From positions 810,446 through 874,445 of the forward strand of contig NW_006921536.1 in the NCBI RefSeq assembly GCF_000340215.1: 64,000 nucleotides of DNA, written 5' to 3'. Position 1 is the stretch's first letter; the number at the start of each line of letters is the position of its first letter. Source of the stretch: Pseudocercospora fijiensis CIRAD86. Its lineage: Eukaryota; Ascomycota; Dothideomycetes; Mycosphaerellales; Mycosphaerellaceae. Under the pieces are notes generated by a model. The model saw only the letters and a list, made by a program, of their open reading frames with translations. It was not told the DNA's origin and did not search any database. Below, piece after piece: positions 21,030 to 32,112 of this stretch. A program made the translations under genes and the position numbers.

Positions 21030-24000
21030 TATAATCGATATCCGAGAGCAGCTATTTAATATACCGTAGGGGTTAACGTACTAGCCTAAGCGCTTCGAGG
21101 TACTAAAGGCTTATATTAGTAACGTATATAAGGAGTTAAAGTCGCTAAGAACGAAGGATAGGTTAGAGTAGCGGTCGTACTAGTATTATCGTTATAGGCG
21201 CGATTAGTAGCGGAATAGGTTACTAGGAGAGGGTATTCGCAAGGCTAAATACAATAAAGAGCCGTATAACGCTATAGTAGTCGTTATATCGCATTATCGG
21301 AGTAGAGCGACTAATCTATACGAAATTAGTATCCGCCGCTATAGAAGCGATCCTTTAGCGATTAGTAATAACCTATATTGCTACGACCTAAGATATATAG
21401 ATATTCGGTTAGCAAACAACGCCCTAAAAGTCCTCCTCGAGGAATTAATAGAATAGCGCGCTTTTAACGTTGCTAAGGTATTAGACTTCGTTAAAAGGGG
21501 ACTATTAAAGGACGAGTTTAGCAAAATTAGCGGATAGTATCTAAAGGCTAGTATTATAGCGTAGTTAAAGATTAGGCCTAACCTAAGGAAGGCTCGTACT
21601 AGTAACCGTAGAAATACGAGTATCTAGCTAGACGACCTTGCTATCGCGCTAAAGGGTGTTTATAATAATATAGACGGCAAAGAGCTCTAATTCTAAGTAA
21701 TATCGAAGATACTAAAGGGTAAGACAGAGCGTAGTATTGTCTTTTAGAGCGAGTAGTAACGAGAGTTGTTAAATACCGAGGCAGGAGATATAAGTATTGT
21801 TATTAGTATTAGTAGTAGTAGTATAGAAGGCAGGCGTATAACTAAGCTTCTAAAGCTTGCGTTCTACAGTTCCTACTACTAACTTTAAAAATTCAAAATA
21901 TTACTAACTTATATACTATATAGTTGTTCTTGCTAGACGCGACTTATAAGACTACCGACCTTAGTTAGAACCTTTTTACTATCTATATTCGTAATGCGTT
22001 AGGTTGTTAGCTGCTAGTAGGCTACCTATTGCTAGAATCGTAGAAAGCTAAGCTCGTAGAAGCCGGACTTCGAGCTATTAAGGTATAGTTACTACTATAG
22101 AAGCCTATTATAGCTATAGTCGACGACTCGGCCTTAGAATAGGCGGCTATTAACCTCTCGTAGAAGGATAACGATTAGGTACGAATTTACCTCTACTAGC
22201 GGTACGTTAAAGAGACCTTCCTTCGCTCGTTTCTAGAGGCCTAGTTTCTAGAGATTGTTAAGCGGTTTTACTACTTAATCTACTACGTACGCAGCGTAGG
22301 CGACGTTAGTACCGATATAGCATAGATTTAAGAGTAGTTATAAGAGTATACGCCTATAGGATAGCAGGATAAGGTCTAATATATACGCTATAATTAGAAT
22401 AGGTAAACTTTACGGAAATAGGTAACTTAGGCGCGGCTCTATAGTCTATTATTGCCTACCTCCTTCTTAGGCTCTCTATAGTAACTTCTTCCGCTATATT
22501 TGCACCTTCTACGGTCTGCCCCTCTTATTACTTTGCTCTTAATATGGTTTAGCGGCCTAAAGATGTCTTTATCGAAGAGCCTAAGGACAAATGTCGCAAA
22601 TCGTATAGGTTAAGCCTTATACGTTGTCGTATATAGTACTATAGTACAACAACTACGCATTTTCATTAAAAGTTATATTAGAATCGCACCTACGTATAGA
22701 CTCGGAGATAAAGAGATTCTATACATTCGAGTGCTTAAAGTTAAAGATGCACGAATGAAAATTACAAAACGTAGTTCTATAAGAAACGCTATACGAATAG
22801 CGTCCGGATTGCCTTCGAACACCTGCATTACGACCTAATTGTCCCCTATCGGATAGTATAAGGCCCTAGAGAAACTCTCGCTCTATAAGCTCTACGGATG
22901 TATATATAGACAGGATGTATTGCGAATCGATAGTAGCAGTAGAGGGCAAGGTAGGCTAGTTTACTATTTCTTGCTACTAGGCCCGGGCGCAATCTGGGTA
23001 TAAGATAGGTACTATAAGCTCGGATCGCGTATCTTCTTTAATGATTCTTTCTATATAATCCTTTCTAGAAGCCTAGTATGTGCTATGTTGTCTAATAGTG
23101 CAGTATCTAGGTATTATAGGTTAATTGTTCTAGTCTATAAGGATAGCTATATAGGACAGCTAACTTTTGTCCTTAGACCCTTGCTAACGCAAGGAGAGTA
23201 AGCAGGTACTATTTAGTTGAAAGTCCGATCGTAGAAGGTACTTGTTATGCCTGCCTCTACTTGCGTTTAACTAGGAAGGGGCTGAAACGGAGATAGATTA
23301 TTGCTACAAATAAGGACTACCTCGCCCTTAGAGGGCTATTACTATGCTATTAAGTATAACCGCAATAAGCGCAACCTAGTGTTCTATACACTATATAGCA
23401 CTATTATCGAGGTTCTTAAAGTCGATAATAGGCAGGCTTATAAGGCATAGCTAGCTAGTTATAGGCTTGGTAAACGTATATAATATTAGTACTATAAGGG
23501 CCTTCTAGGCTTCGAGATACTGCAACTACTAGCTACTTAGGATTATATTCGAGAACAGGTAGATATTGCTATTAAAATAGAAGCTAAGGCAGCACCTGTA
23601 TATAAGGGTATACTACGCAGTTATAACTATATAACTCCGGCTCGCTACAATTGCCTCGTATAGTTTCAAACCCGCCTACCTTGCTACTATATTCTACGTA
23701 ACTATCTATTTAATAGACTCGAAATTAGTAAGCTATAATAGCGACGATATATCGAGCTGTTTCTAGGCCTAAACGTTATATTTGCTTACGAATACTAGCG
23801 CGCTCTCGATACTTAACAACTCGTAATCGAAGGTTATAAAGAAGACGCTATTACCCTAGTATAAACACCTCTTTTAAGAGATCTACGAGGCTACTTTAAG
23901 GAGGCGGTAGAAACGCTAAATCTAAAGTACTAGCAGATTAAGGACGACCCTTCTATTAATAGTACTATAAAGGACGCATTCTACGCCTTCTATATACAAA

Positions 24001-24065
24001 AGGTTAAAGACTTCTCGGACAGTTGCTATGCGTTAAATATTAACTATTTTATCGCTAACCTATAA
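21030..24065 (+). pseudogene. MULE transposase, degraded by RIP and interrupted
   Basis: The N-terminal part shows YNKEPYNAIVVVI and YCYDLRYIDIR. The catalytic region at about 21920-22260 reads FLLDATYKTTDL (first Asp), then IIAIVDDSALE (second Asp region) and VKETFLRSF, matching the same strings in the two other MULEs here. Reading resumes after about 23300 with YYAIKYNRNKRNL, and a SWIM-like Cys segment follows at about 23640 (YNCLV then CYYILRNYLF). Many former Trp/Gln codons are TAG/TAA. The break near 22470-23300 has no counterpart in the other copies. Confidence 0.65.
22470..23300. mobile_element. Probable insertion nested in the MULE, type unknown
   Basis: About 0.8 kb interrupts MULE homology: transposase similarity stops near 22470 and resumes near 23300 at the residue block that directly follows in the other copies. 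The insert has fewer TpA sites in places, a short plus-strand stretch without stops (around RIAPTYRLGDKEILY), and no recognisable protein. I saw no clean target duplication. Confidence 0.35.
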
Positions 24066-25150
24066 GAGGTCTATTTTATAGGTAAGACCGAGCGATAGTA
24101 GACAACTTAACTACCTTCTAAGCTAGCGATACTAACTCGCGCTCTACTGCGACCGACAACGCCGGAAACATACTACCTCGTCTATTCTAATATAATACTA
24201 CGGCCGTCGCCTTTAAAACAGCGCGTTTAATCGTTACCTATTCGCTAATCTATATTCTTATTACCTCCGCCTCTGCCTCCGCTAGGTAACCTTACTTTAA
24301 GGCTATTTCCGCGCCTTCTACCGCCCTCCTTTAATATACCGCACTGCGAAATAATGCTAGATATATAGTCCTTATAACCGCTCGATATAGCCGACGTTAA
24401 AGAGGTAGATTTAATAGGAGATATAATAGTGCGAGGTCTACCTACGCCGCTAGGTCTTCGCTACTTAACTAACTACTAGTATTAGAGTAAGCTATTATAG
24501 GTCTTTATATACGGTATTCGCGAGATTAACGGCATTACTATAGACGACCGTTACTTTGCCGATTCCGGTATCTCGTCCTTCGAGGAGCTTCTTATCTTCT
24601 ATAACGTAGACTAGTATACTATAGACACGATAATAAGCTATATACGAGATAAGGATTACGAACGAGCGGCTAGGCGACTAACTAGTTAGACAATAGACGA
24701 CTCGGAAGACGACGCCGCTAATAACCTACCTAGTAACGAGCGAGTTAGACGAGAGATAAGAGGTATAAGAATATATAGTAACCGCTAGTTAACCGCTAGT
24801 TAGTTAACCGCTAGTAAGTTAACAGCTCGTAGACAACGCACTAAGTAATAACGAGGTCGAAGAGATAGCAATTAGTATAGCTAGGCTTTCCGATATAGTC
24901 GTAGAAGGCGGTAATTATATAGTAATAATAATAGTCTCTTCTACTATAAAATTGCTACTTCTATAATAGTCTCTTCTACTATAAAATTGCTGCTTCTATA
25001 ATAGTTAAATAGTTAAATAGCCGCTTTATCGACAGGCTCGAGAGAGGCGCCCTTCTTAACCTAATTCGTTACTACGCCGAGCGGTTCTAAACCCTTCTAC
25101 ACTAGAGGATTGCGGGTAGCTTATTGCCTAGTAATCACTAATAAAACGCT

Positions 25151-25526
25151 GTACTTATAACTCCATGTAGGTTTCACTAAAACTCCTAATATACACGACA
25201 AATCCATTAAATGAGGAACATCACACTAACATTACTCTCAGCTGTAATATGTGCGCGCCGGATCAAAGGCTCAACTGCCATGGCAAGTGCATGAGACAAC
25301 TGTTTGCTGACTTTTGAACTTTGTCGAATATTCTGGTTTGTTCAGCTCTATTACTATGCTCAAGCCATCTCAACCGTCTCTCATCTCAGCGTTCTGCGTC
25401 CGTAACCACCAGAACGCCTTTCCATAGGGTTGAGGACGGCTCACAAGGAAACTCCGCCTAGCGCCACGCCATGCTAAAACAAAACCCGAGTCAAATAAAT
25501 GACTACCGCTTACGCTCCTGTAACGC
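25151..25526. other. Intergenic spacer, 3' side of the DnaJ gene
   Basis: Composition returns to normal near 25160. No gene is supported. Confidence 0.35.
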
Positions 25527-26635
25527 TTATAAGATTTCCTTCAGCTGCTTCTTCTGCTCTGCAGTCAAGCTCGTCGGGAACTTGATTTTGACACCCACGA
25601 TGAAGTCTCCCCTCACGCTTGGTGTCTTGCTCTTGGGCATTCCCTGGTCTGGGTATCGTGTTGTCCACTCCGGACTTGTCGGGCCTCCGTGTGAGACGTT
25701 CAACTGCTTGCCATCGATCGTTGTTATCGTCCTGCTCCAGCCTGTGAGCGCCTCTTTAAGGCTGATCTCGATGGTGTGCTTGATGTCGTCTCCGTCACGG
25801 GTGTAAAGCGGATGTGCCTTCTCCTTGATAATGAAATGCAGATCCTGTACGCCGCCTTCAACTTGATCACCCATATCTGGGTACTTGATCTTGCTGCCGG
25901 CTTTGAGACCTCGCTTGATCGGTACGCTGAGGATCTTGTCTTCTACGCTCTGCTTCCCGCTTTGAGAATCGTAGGTCTTCCGTTGCACTTTCAGCTTTTT
26001 CGTCACACCGTTGTAAATGTCTTCCAGCGACACTGGGAGTGGCTTCTCCACCACTGTCGTCTCGACTTCGGGCTCTCGTCTTCTGTTGCTGAAACCACTC
26101 GCGGTTCGGCCGCCGCCAGGTCGTCCGCCCATGCCTCCGCCAAAGGATGTGAAGCTGGAAAGCCTCCAAAATCGTCATCATCGCCGCCTCCCATGCCCGC
26201 TCCGCCGCCGGCACGCATGAACTCGGCGAAGATGTCCTTGGGGTCGCTAAATCCTCCAAAGCCGCCTCTTCCTCCACCTCCTGTACTGAAGTGGAACGTT
26301 CTTGTTCCGCCTCCGCCTGGCATACCTCCTCCGAAACCAGCAAAGCCGCCAGGCATGCCGCCCGCACCAGCATAAGGGTTGTCACCATCGGCAGTTGGCG
26401 GTGGGCCACCCTGACCCGTTATGAAGTCGTAGCCATAATTGTCGTAATTCCTTCGCTTCTCCGGGTCAGAGAGAATTTCATATGCTTCTGACGCTTCCTT
26501 GAACTTTTCAGCGCCAGCGGGGTTCTTGTCGGGATGGTTCTTGAGGGCTTGTTTTCGGTATGCTTTCTTAATCTCGTCGGCGGTGGCCGTCGCTGACACG
26601 CCGAGGCGGTCGTAAAGCTTCGTGTCTGCTACCAT
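25527..26635 (-). CDS. Type II DnaJ/Hsp40 co-chaperone (Sis1/DNAJB1-like) with an apparent frameshift
   Basis: Cytosolic Hsp70 co-chaperone. From the ATG at 26635: a J-domain ([20 protein letters not shown], the HPD motif in [21 protein letters not shown]), a Gly/Phe-rich region ([15 protein letters not shown]), then the DnaJ C-terminal substrate-binding domains ([55 protein letters not shown]) ending QKKQLKEIL at 25527. The frame changes by one base near 26150: DDDDFGGF continues in one frame, but [18 protein letters not shown] is in another. No GT donor exists at the break, so an intron does not explain it. One missing base is the simplest account. As Sis1 is essential in yeast, a sequence error is more likely than a true null. 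Confidence 0.85.
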
Positions 26636-27354
26636 GGTTGTGAGTGGTGTAGCTTTTGCCGTGTGATCGGTCTATGTGAGAGGTGAAAGGTGATAGCAGT
26701 TGATTGCTGGCCGTGATCAGGCCGTGATATTGGCTTGGCCAATCGAAAGTGAGGAATGTGAATTACGCTTAAGACGAATTGAAATGTGTGCAGATGCCTG
26801 TCGGAGAGTCGTTGAAGTCGCAGCTGTCTTGAAGAGCGAGAACAGGGCAGCCCTCCTACGCTCAGACGTCACATGCTCCGGCCGCCTCGAAGCTGCGAGA
26901 AGCTTCGACCATTATTGGTCAATGCGTGGGTGCAAGTGAATACGAGCCGAGGCCGAGTCCCGCGAGAAATTTGCCTGTTAGAGTATGGTTGTGTGGAGCC
27001 GTGTCAGGAGATGGAGATTCTATACAAGAAGGCGGGAGAGATGGCGGGAGAGTGCGTAGGAAAATCGTTTCATCAACTTCCAAGGAATCGGATGTCGAAG
27101 CTCGAGCCGCAAACGGATGGACGTCCCCGAGACGAGGTTCAATCTTCTCCTACAACTTTTACCTTCTCCGCTTGTTGGAAGCTCTTCAAGCTGCTGCAAT
27201 GACCGAATGCCTCTCGCCCGAGGTCGCAACAATATGCCATAGGATTCACCGCAGGTAGGTATGGCGAAGCGCTTAAGAAGTATATCATCGTCTCTTTTTC
27301 GTTGGTGGTCGTCATAGTGGAAGACTCAATTCGAATACTTACACCACCCCCAAC
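26636..27354. promoter_or_regulatory. Shared divergent promoter region, DnaJ and dehydrogenase
   Basis: This 0.7-kb region separates two divergently transcribed genes. Short frames at 26873-27258 have no domain character and are not called. Confidence 0.4.
26887..26908 (-). promoter_or_regulatory. Candidate heat-shock element upstream of the DnaJ gene
   Basis: An inverted repeat TCGAAGCT/AGCTTCGA contains GAAGCTTC, that is GAA-nn-TTC, the unit bound by heat-shock factor, about 255 bp above the DnaJ ATG. An inverted CCAAT box (ATTGG) lies at 26914-26918. Heat-shock control of Sis1-type genes is established; binding here is inference. Confidence 0.4.
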
Positions 27355-28424
27355 ATGCCTCCTCGAACAAACGGACCACCTCCAGCAGTCAAGAATGTCG
27401 GCTACATTGGACTTGGAAATGCTGGCTTCTCAATGGCATCGAATCTGCCCAAAGCTGGCTACAACCTGGTCGTTCACGATGTAGACGATGCAAAAGTCCA
27501 AAAAGCTGCGAAAGAGTGGAAGAACACCAAGGCTGCGAATGGCAAACCAGAAGCATTCGCAGACTGCGAAGTCATTGTAACCATGCTGCCACAAGGCAAG
27601 ATCGTGAGAGAAGTGCTGCTCGGGAAAGACAATTTCGCAAGCGCATTGAAGCCAGGTACAGCTTCTTTCTACTCCCCCCAAATCCAACAGTACCTCAACT
27701 AATCAATTCCCCAGGCACGATCATAGTAGACACATCCTCCTCCTCCCCTTTCGACACAATCGCCCTAGGCAAAGACCTCGCCTCCCACAAAATCACCCTC
27801 GTCGACTCCCCCATCACCCAAACCTACATGCACGCAACCGACAACGGCGAATCCACGCTGATGGTCGGAAGCGACGACCGCTCCGCCTTCGAAAAAGCCG
27901 AACCCATAATCCGAACCATGGCCAGCTACGTCTTCTACATGGGGAAACTCGGAAACGGCCATGCCATGAAAACTTTAAACAACTACATCATGGCGTCTTC
28001 AATCTGCGCTTTAGCAGATTCCTTAGTCACAGGACAGAAATTCGGGTTAGATCCACAACAAATGCTCGAAGTTTTGAATGTAGGGACGGGCGTCTGTTTT
28101 CCCACGCTGGATACGTTTCGAAGAGATGGGATTACGCGACGGTATAATAGTGGGTTTGGATTGGCGTTGCTGGTCAAGGATTTGGGGATTGCGCAGGAGT
28201 TCATGGAGTATAATGGTCTTGAGACGGAGTTGCCGGCGCTGGCGAAACGGTATCTTGGGGATGCGTTGAAAGAGGTGGAGCCTACGGCTGATCATACTGC
28301 TGCGCTGGTGGGTTGGGAGAAGAGGAGTGGAGTTAAGTTGAAGAAGACGGAGAAGGCTGAGGATATCCCTGGGAAGGATTTTGAGCATAGGTTGAAGGGG
28401 TTGAATCGGTCGGCGAATATCTGA
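27355..28424 (+). CDS. 3-hydroxyisobutyrate dehydrogenase-like (beta-hydroxyacid dehydrogenase) protein
   Basis: Two exons, 27355-27655 and 27715-28424, keep phase across a 59-nt intron and give 336 residues. The N-terminal Rossmann fold has NVGYIGLGNAGFSMASNLPKAGY (GxGxxG) and EVIVTMLPQGKIVREVLLG. After the intron come IIVDTSSSSPF, LVDSPITQ, and GHAMKTLNNYI, where Lys and Asn-Asn match the catalytic K..NN signature of the family. The C-terminal helical domain includes GFGLALLVKDLGIAQEF. Such enzymes oxidise 3-hydroxyisobutyrate in valine breakdown or reduce small aldehydes such as succinic semialdehyde; the true substrate cannot be read from the sequence. The family's second motif normally reads D.P.SG; here it is DSPITQ, which may indicate another substrate. 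Confidence 0.87.
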
Positions 28425-29489
28425 TTGGATATTCAGGGTAGGTGAATTAGATACGACGGAGATCATTATATTACCAAGAAGATTGCTCGTTCAAAGACGA
28501 TCGACCAAGTAGAGCAAAAGAAAGCTACGGCCGCAATTTCACGCTTCCATCTTTCATCTCACATACCACCATAACATCGCAACAACATCTACAAAGTTAC
28601 ACAACATCCTCAGCGACAGCAAAAAGTTTGAATGCGCTTGCCGAGACTCGAACTCGGACCACAAGTATGTCTCAGTACAAGGATGGGAAACTTGTATTCT
28701 ACCCTGCGAGGGTGTTAGAACCAAGTCGGTTGTCGCTGTATAGATGTTTGAGGGAGATTTACCCTAAACTACAAGCGCCATTCAGATATGATTACTAGGC
28801 GTAATCGTGATCATGGAGAAAGATACAAATAATATATACTATACACAAAAGGCGGGGCTCGATGGCGGGAATAGATCGTGCATAGAGAGTGATGGACAGA
28901 GGAGCACGGGCTGTCGAGCCCATAATGGCATCTTGAAGGTTGATCGACAGCTTCTTGTGTTCTTTTGATCGATTCGAAGCAATTTGTCATGTCACAGAGG
29001 CTCGAACACGCCAAGCTATGTCAGCCGTACAACGCAAGGGAGGGGTTGCAGTTCTCATACCGCTGCTTCCCCTCCCTATATCGGCGTTCCATCTCTCCAG
29101 GCCCGATGTGCTCTTCTGACACCAAGCCAAGCCAGTACCATATCGCTCCAAATTGTATGTTCACTTGGGATATGTCGTGAAGGTGAAGGAGACAGAAGGA
29201 GGCTGTTGATGCTAGGAAGTCGTGGCTGGGAACCAGATTAACGTTAGCATCAGTGCAGTACTGTAGACCTCCCCTGACCTGTAGAAACCTCTGAGGCTCT
29301 GCCGTGTCTTCAACTTCCGCTTTGATGATAGGATAGGACCACGACACGCGATTCACACCCGGAGACGTGACGGCTGCAGGACCAATTGAGTCGCTTGTCC
29401 CACAAGCTGGTAATCATGACACAATCTAATGGTTCGACTACAGCAAGGACCACAGCGTTCGAGAGTCAGACTCCTCCTCCTCCTCTAGC
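28425..29489. other. Intergenic region containing a candidate structured RNA
   Basis: No protein gene is supported. The only notable content is the multi-hairpin segment at 28611-28738, described separately. Confidence 0.4.
28611..28738 (-). ncRNA. Candidate structured RNA or diverged tRNA
   Basis: A perfect 8-bp closing stem (CAGCGACA with TGTCGCTG) encloses several strong hairpins. On the minus strand, in order: AACC-GGTT (loop GACTT); TTCTA-TAGAA with an inner ACCCT-AGGGT; TACAAG-CTTGTA with a 9-nt loop; and CCGAG-TTCGAGT-CTCGG. The last is a textbook tRNA T-arm and a pol III B-box, and a T5 run follows ~12 nt after AAGCGCA. A normal tRNA acceptor stem (GCGCTTG at the 5' side) is absent and no standard anticodon arm is evident. 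It is therefore a diverged tRNA, a tRNA pseudogene, or another pol III RNA. Confidence 0.35.
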
Positions 29490-29945
29490 ATGCGCCTCGA
29501 CGTGAGCACAATCCTCGATGCCTTTTTCCTGACCTCCCAAATGTGCAAAATGCAGCTATCAGTCCGCCCGGTCGAACACGCAGACGTTGCTCAGTGCATC
29601 AAGATCCGCATCGATACGCTCGGATCCTTGGTCATCGGACGCCCGCCGCCTTATCCAGGCTATGCACAAGAGTCGGAGGACAAGGTACCCGATGAGATCG
29701 AGAAAAGGACATATGTGCAGCATCTGAAGGTGGTGGATGTAGATAATGAAGATATTGTTATGGCATATGCAAAATGGGAAATTTACCCGCAAGGCCGTCC
29801 TGATCTTGATCAATTGCGCAAGCCTATGGATCCGGCTGATAAAGAAGTCGATCAATATGGATCTCTAAGAGAGGCTGCTCATGACTACTTTTGCATCCCA
29901 AAGAGGATGTACGGTGGAGAGTACAATATGTTGGCAAGCCGATAG
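29490..29945 (+). pseudogene. Truncated GNAT-type acetyltransferase
   Basis: The 151-residue frame matches the N-terminal half of fungal GNAT proteins: LSVRPVEHADVAQCIKIRI, LGSLVIGRPPPYPGY, HLKVVDVDNEDIVMAYAKWE, LREAAHDYFC. It then ends after GGEYNMLASR at a TAG, before the acetyl-CoA-binding motif A (Q/RxxGxG/A) that the family requires. The stretch after the stop does not continue it in another frame that I can recognise. The alternative start at MQLSVRP would remove 20 residues of odd sequence. I take it as a C-terminally truncated, probably inactive gene. A short expressed protein cannot be excluded. Confidence 0.6.
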
Positions 29946-30959
29946 ATTTTTGGGATCTTGCTCAATCTGACCTGCCATAGAAACTTGCAGAGGGCAGCCA
30001 TTTCAACATGAATGGTCAGGCTAATAGTGTGCGAACGGAAAGATGGAGAGTCACCGTGGGATCGCACATCTTTTGCTGAGCATGCTATGGAGGAGTCGGC
30101 GACGCAATGTAAACGTCTCTATGCTGATTTGCGAGAGTCTTTGAACTCAGTAAGTCAGTAATGGGCAACTGGAGATCTGGCCACCTCCACTTTTCTTCCT
30201 TGGCGCTTCTCACTTCATCTCTCGCGAGCAGACTTCAGCTTTCACCAAATCGCCATTAAATACCAGTTCGAACAGCTACCATCTCGTGTGCACGAAACAT
30301 CGATCTGTCGTTGCATAGGCTCAGTTCCTACGCCATTCAGAGCCATCGACTCCCGCCTCGATCGCCGGCAACTCTTGCTATTGCATTCAGGGCACAAGTA
30401 GGAAGTTCGAAGAAAAGTCGAATACCCTCGCAAATTGTCCGAGAAGCTCAGATCTCCTGTCGCTGTCTATAGTCCGTCTGTCGCCGTTTCAAGTGCTTGC
30501 AGCTCGCGCTCGACGCGTTCGCGAAGTGAGCCAGGCAGCTCGAGTCTATTCGTAGGCATTCAACTTTCGACTAGGGTTCTCTCCCAATCATGCCTCCAAA
30601 ACCAATTGGAGGGCTGACCGAGACCAGGACCAGTCTAATAGAGGCCTGATTTGGCTATCTCGTTGTGCTAAATTGATATCTAAGCCGCTCGTTGTATGGT
30701 CAGGAAAATGTGATCCGTCAGTTCCATGGGAACTCAGTGAACTGAGTCACTTCAGGGCGCGGATTGATCGAGATCCGAACCTTGCTCTTGCCTTCAGTCG
30801 CGTCCAAATGACATGTGATGCTGAAGTTACACTAAAGCTAACGGTCAACCACAGAAGCTCACAACTTCACACAGCTCATTCAACTCCAAACCGTATATCG
30901 GCTTCGACACCATTCTGCACCACACTCAAAGATCCCTTTCACCACAAACAATCGACAAA
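29946..30959. other. Intergenic spacer
   Basis: No gene is supported in this 1-kb interval. The last ~100 bp, rich in CA/CT (TTCACCACAAACAATCGACAAA before the ATG), look like a fungal 5' leader. Confidence 0.4.
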
Positions 30960-31569
30960 ATGGGCGCCGGCAAAGTCAATTGGGACTCTCAGGAGACTTG
31001 GCAGCGTGTCGTTGCTGCGATCATCGCTACCGGAGTCAAGGTAGGAGCATTGAGCAGCATGGTGGACAAAACGTTGACAACATGCAGGTCGATCTCAAGC
31101 AGACTGCTCTGTACTTCGGTACCACCTACGACACCCTCGAGAACCGCTTCCGAAAGATCAAGAAGGAGAGCGAGGTCCTCAAGAATGAAGTCAGCAACGG
31201 AGAACGCAGTCAGATTAGTACTCCATCGCGGAGCACTCCCAAGAAGCCTTCTCCCAAGAAGGATGCCTTGGCCAGTAAGTAATGCCTGCGACATATTTCT
31301 TCAAACGCGCCACTATGACAGTCGGCAATTTCACATTCTGCATCACGCCATCCATCGTTGACGACAGACATCGCTGATCAGTTCTAGATGTCACGAATGG
31401 CCGTGTGACCAAGTCCACTCCGAAAAAGAAGTCCTCCATCAAGCAGGAGTCCTTCAACGATTCAACCAGCTTCGATATTGGTGACGATTTCTCATTCACC
31501 AATAGCAGCTTCAGCTTGGGTCATGGTATCAACGGGGAGGATGACGATGGGTTAGACCTCTTGGTCTGA
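30960..31569 (+). CDS. Small basic nuclear-type protein with SANT/Myb-like N-terminus
   Basis: Three exons, 30960-31040, 31088-31274 and 31388-31569, keep phase and give 149 residues. The N-terminus (VNWDSQETWQRVVAAIIATG, then LYFGTTYDTLENRFRKIKKE) looks like a short helix-turn-helix of SANT/Myb type with a spaced Trp-Trp pair. It is followed by a Lys/Pro/Ser linker (STPKKPSPKKD, KSTPKKKSSIK), and an acidic tail (GEDDDGLDLLV). The plan is the same as the gene at 35805, on the other side of the MULE. Function is unknown; DNA or chromatin binding is inference. Confidence 0.75.
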
Positions 31570-31904
31570 GCATGTCCGTCACATTGGTACTACTCCGGAG
31601 TTTTGCAGCTGCCATGATATAGGGTCTGGATGACAGGACAAAGTACTGGGGCTGCATGAAAGAAAGGATACGGAGTTCATAGTAGAGTAGAGACTACGAA
31701 GCAGTAGTATAGGAATTCTACAGGTGAACTCAAACAGTGTCCTGCTCTGTCTCTCTCTTCCGCAGTACGTTGTTGAATCGTTGAACACCCAAGATTCAGA
31801 ATGCTCGCAGGAGCAAAGCGAAGATGTGCTGCCAGCCGCCGTTGCGGTCGCGCATTCGAGCAAGCTTTGCCAGGCAATGGCTCAGCAACCTCAACACCGG
31901 CCCA
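31570..31904. other. Intergenic spacer
   Basis: 3' region of the small SANT-like gene. No gene is seen. Confidence 0.35.
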
Positions 31905-32039
31905 TACAGCGTCTGAACACCTCGGAAGGCTATCAATTTCTCCCCAAATTCTGACTAGCAGGGGTTTCTGCCAATTGAAGTCGACAGTTGCCTGGTCAAG
32001 CTTAAGGCCTTTAGCCCTCCGACGTGTTCAGACGCTGTA
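31905..32039. mobile_element. MITE-like element, 27-bp terminal inverted repeats, TA ends
   Basis: The left end TACAGCGTCTGAACACCTCG and the right end are inverted copies over 27 bases with two mismatches. The element is ~135 bp, has no coding capacity, and is bounded by TA on both sides, consistent with a TA target duplication (Tc1/mariner-like). It shows little RIP damage. Confidence 0.65.
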
Positions 32040-32112
32040 ACCTTGTCCAATGCATGTACCCTCAAGGATCGCGTAACAACCGCGTAAAGTGGTTGCAGGA
32101 GATGGTGTTGGA

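Larger units (their letters stand above)
20780..25150 (+). mobile_element. Mutator-like (MULE) DNA transposon relic, RIP-inactivated, with probable nested insertion
   Basis: A 4.4-kb TpA-rich block with no usable frames. Translation past stops on the plus strand gives a MULE-type transposase. It is related to, but clearly diverged from, the pair at 32.1 and 60.8 kb. The ends are not precise: I did not find convincing terminal inverted repeats. A 13-bp direct repeat TTGCCTAGTAATC lies at 20815-20827 and 25124-25136 and may be part of the ends or a chance match. Internal direct repeats occur near 24780-24830 (AACCGCTAGTT units) and 24920-25010 (two ~38-bp units). Confidence 0.7.

Noticed and set aside
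25776..26375. 199-residue plus-strand Pro-rich frame
   Set aside because: Antisense to the Gly-rich part of the DnaJ gene, which explains its Pro/Ser composition.
26873..27258. Frames between the DnaJ and dehydrogenase genes
   Set aside because: They lie in a divergent promoter and have no recognisable features.
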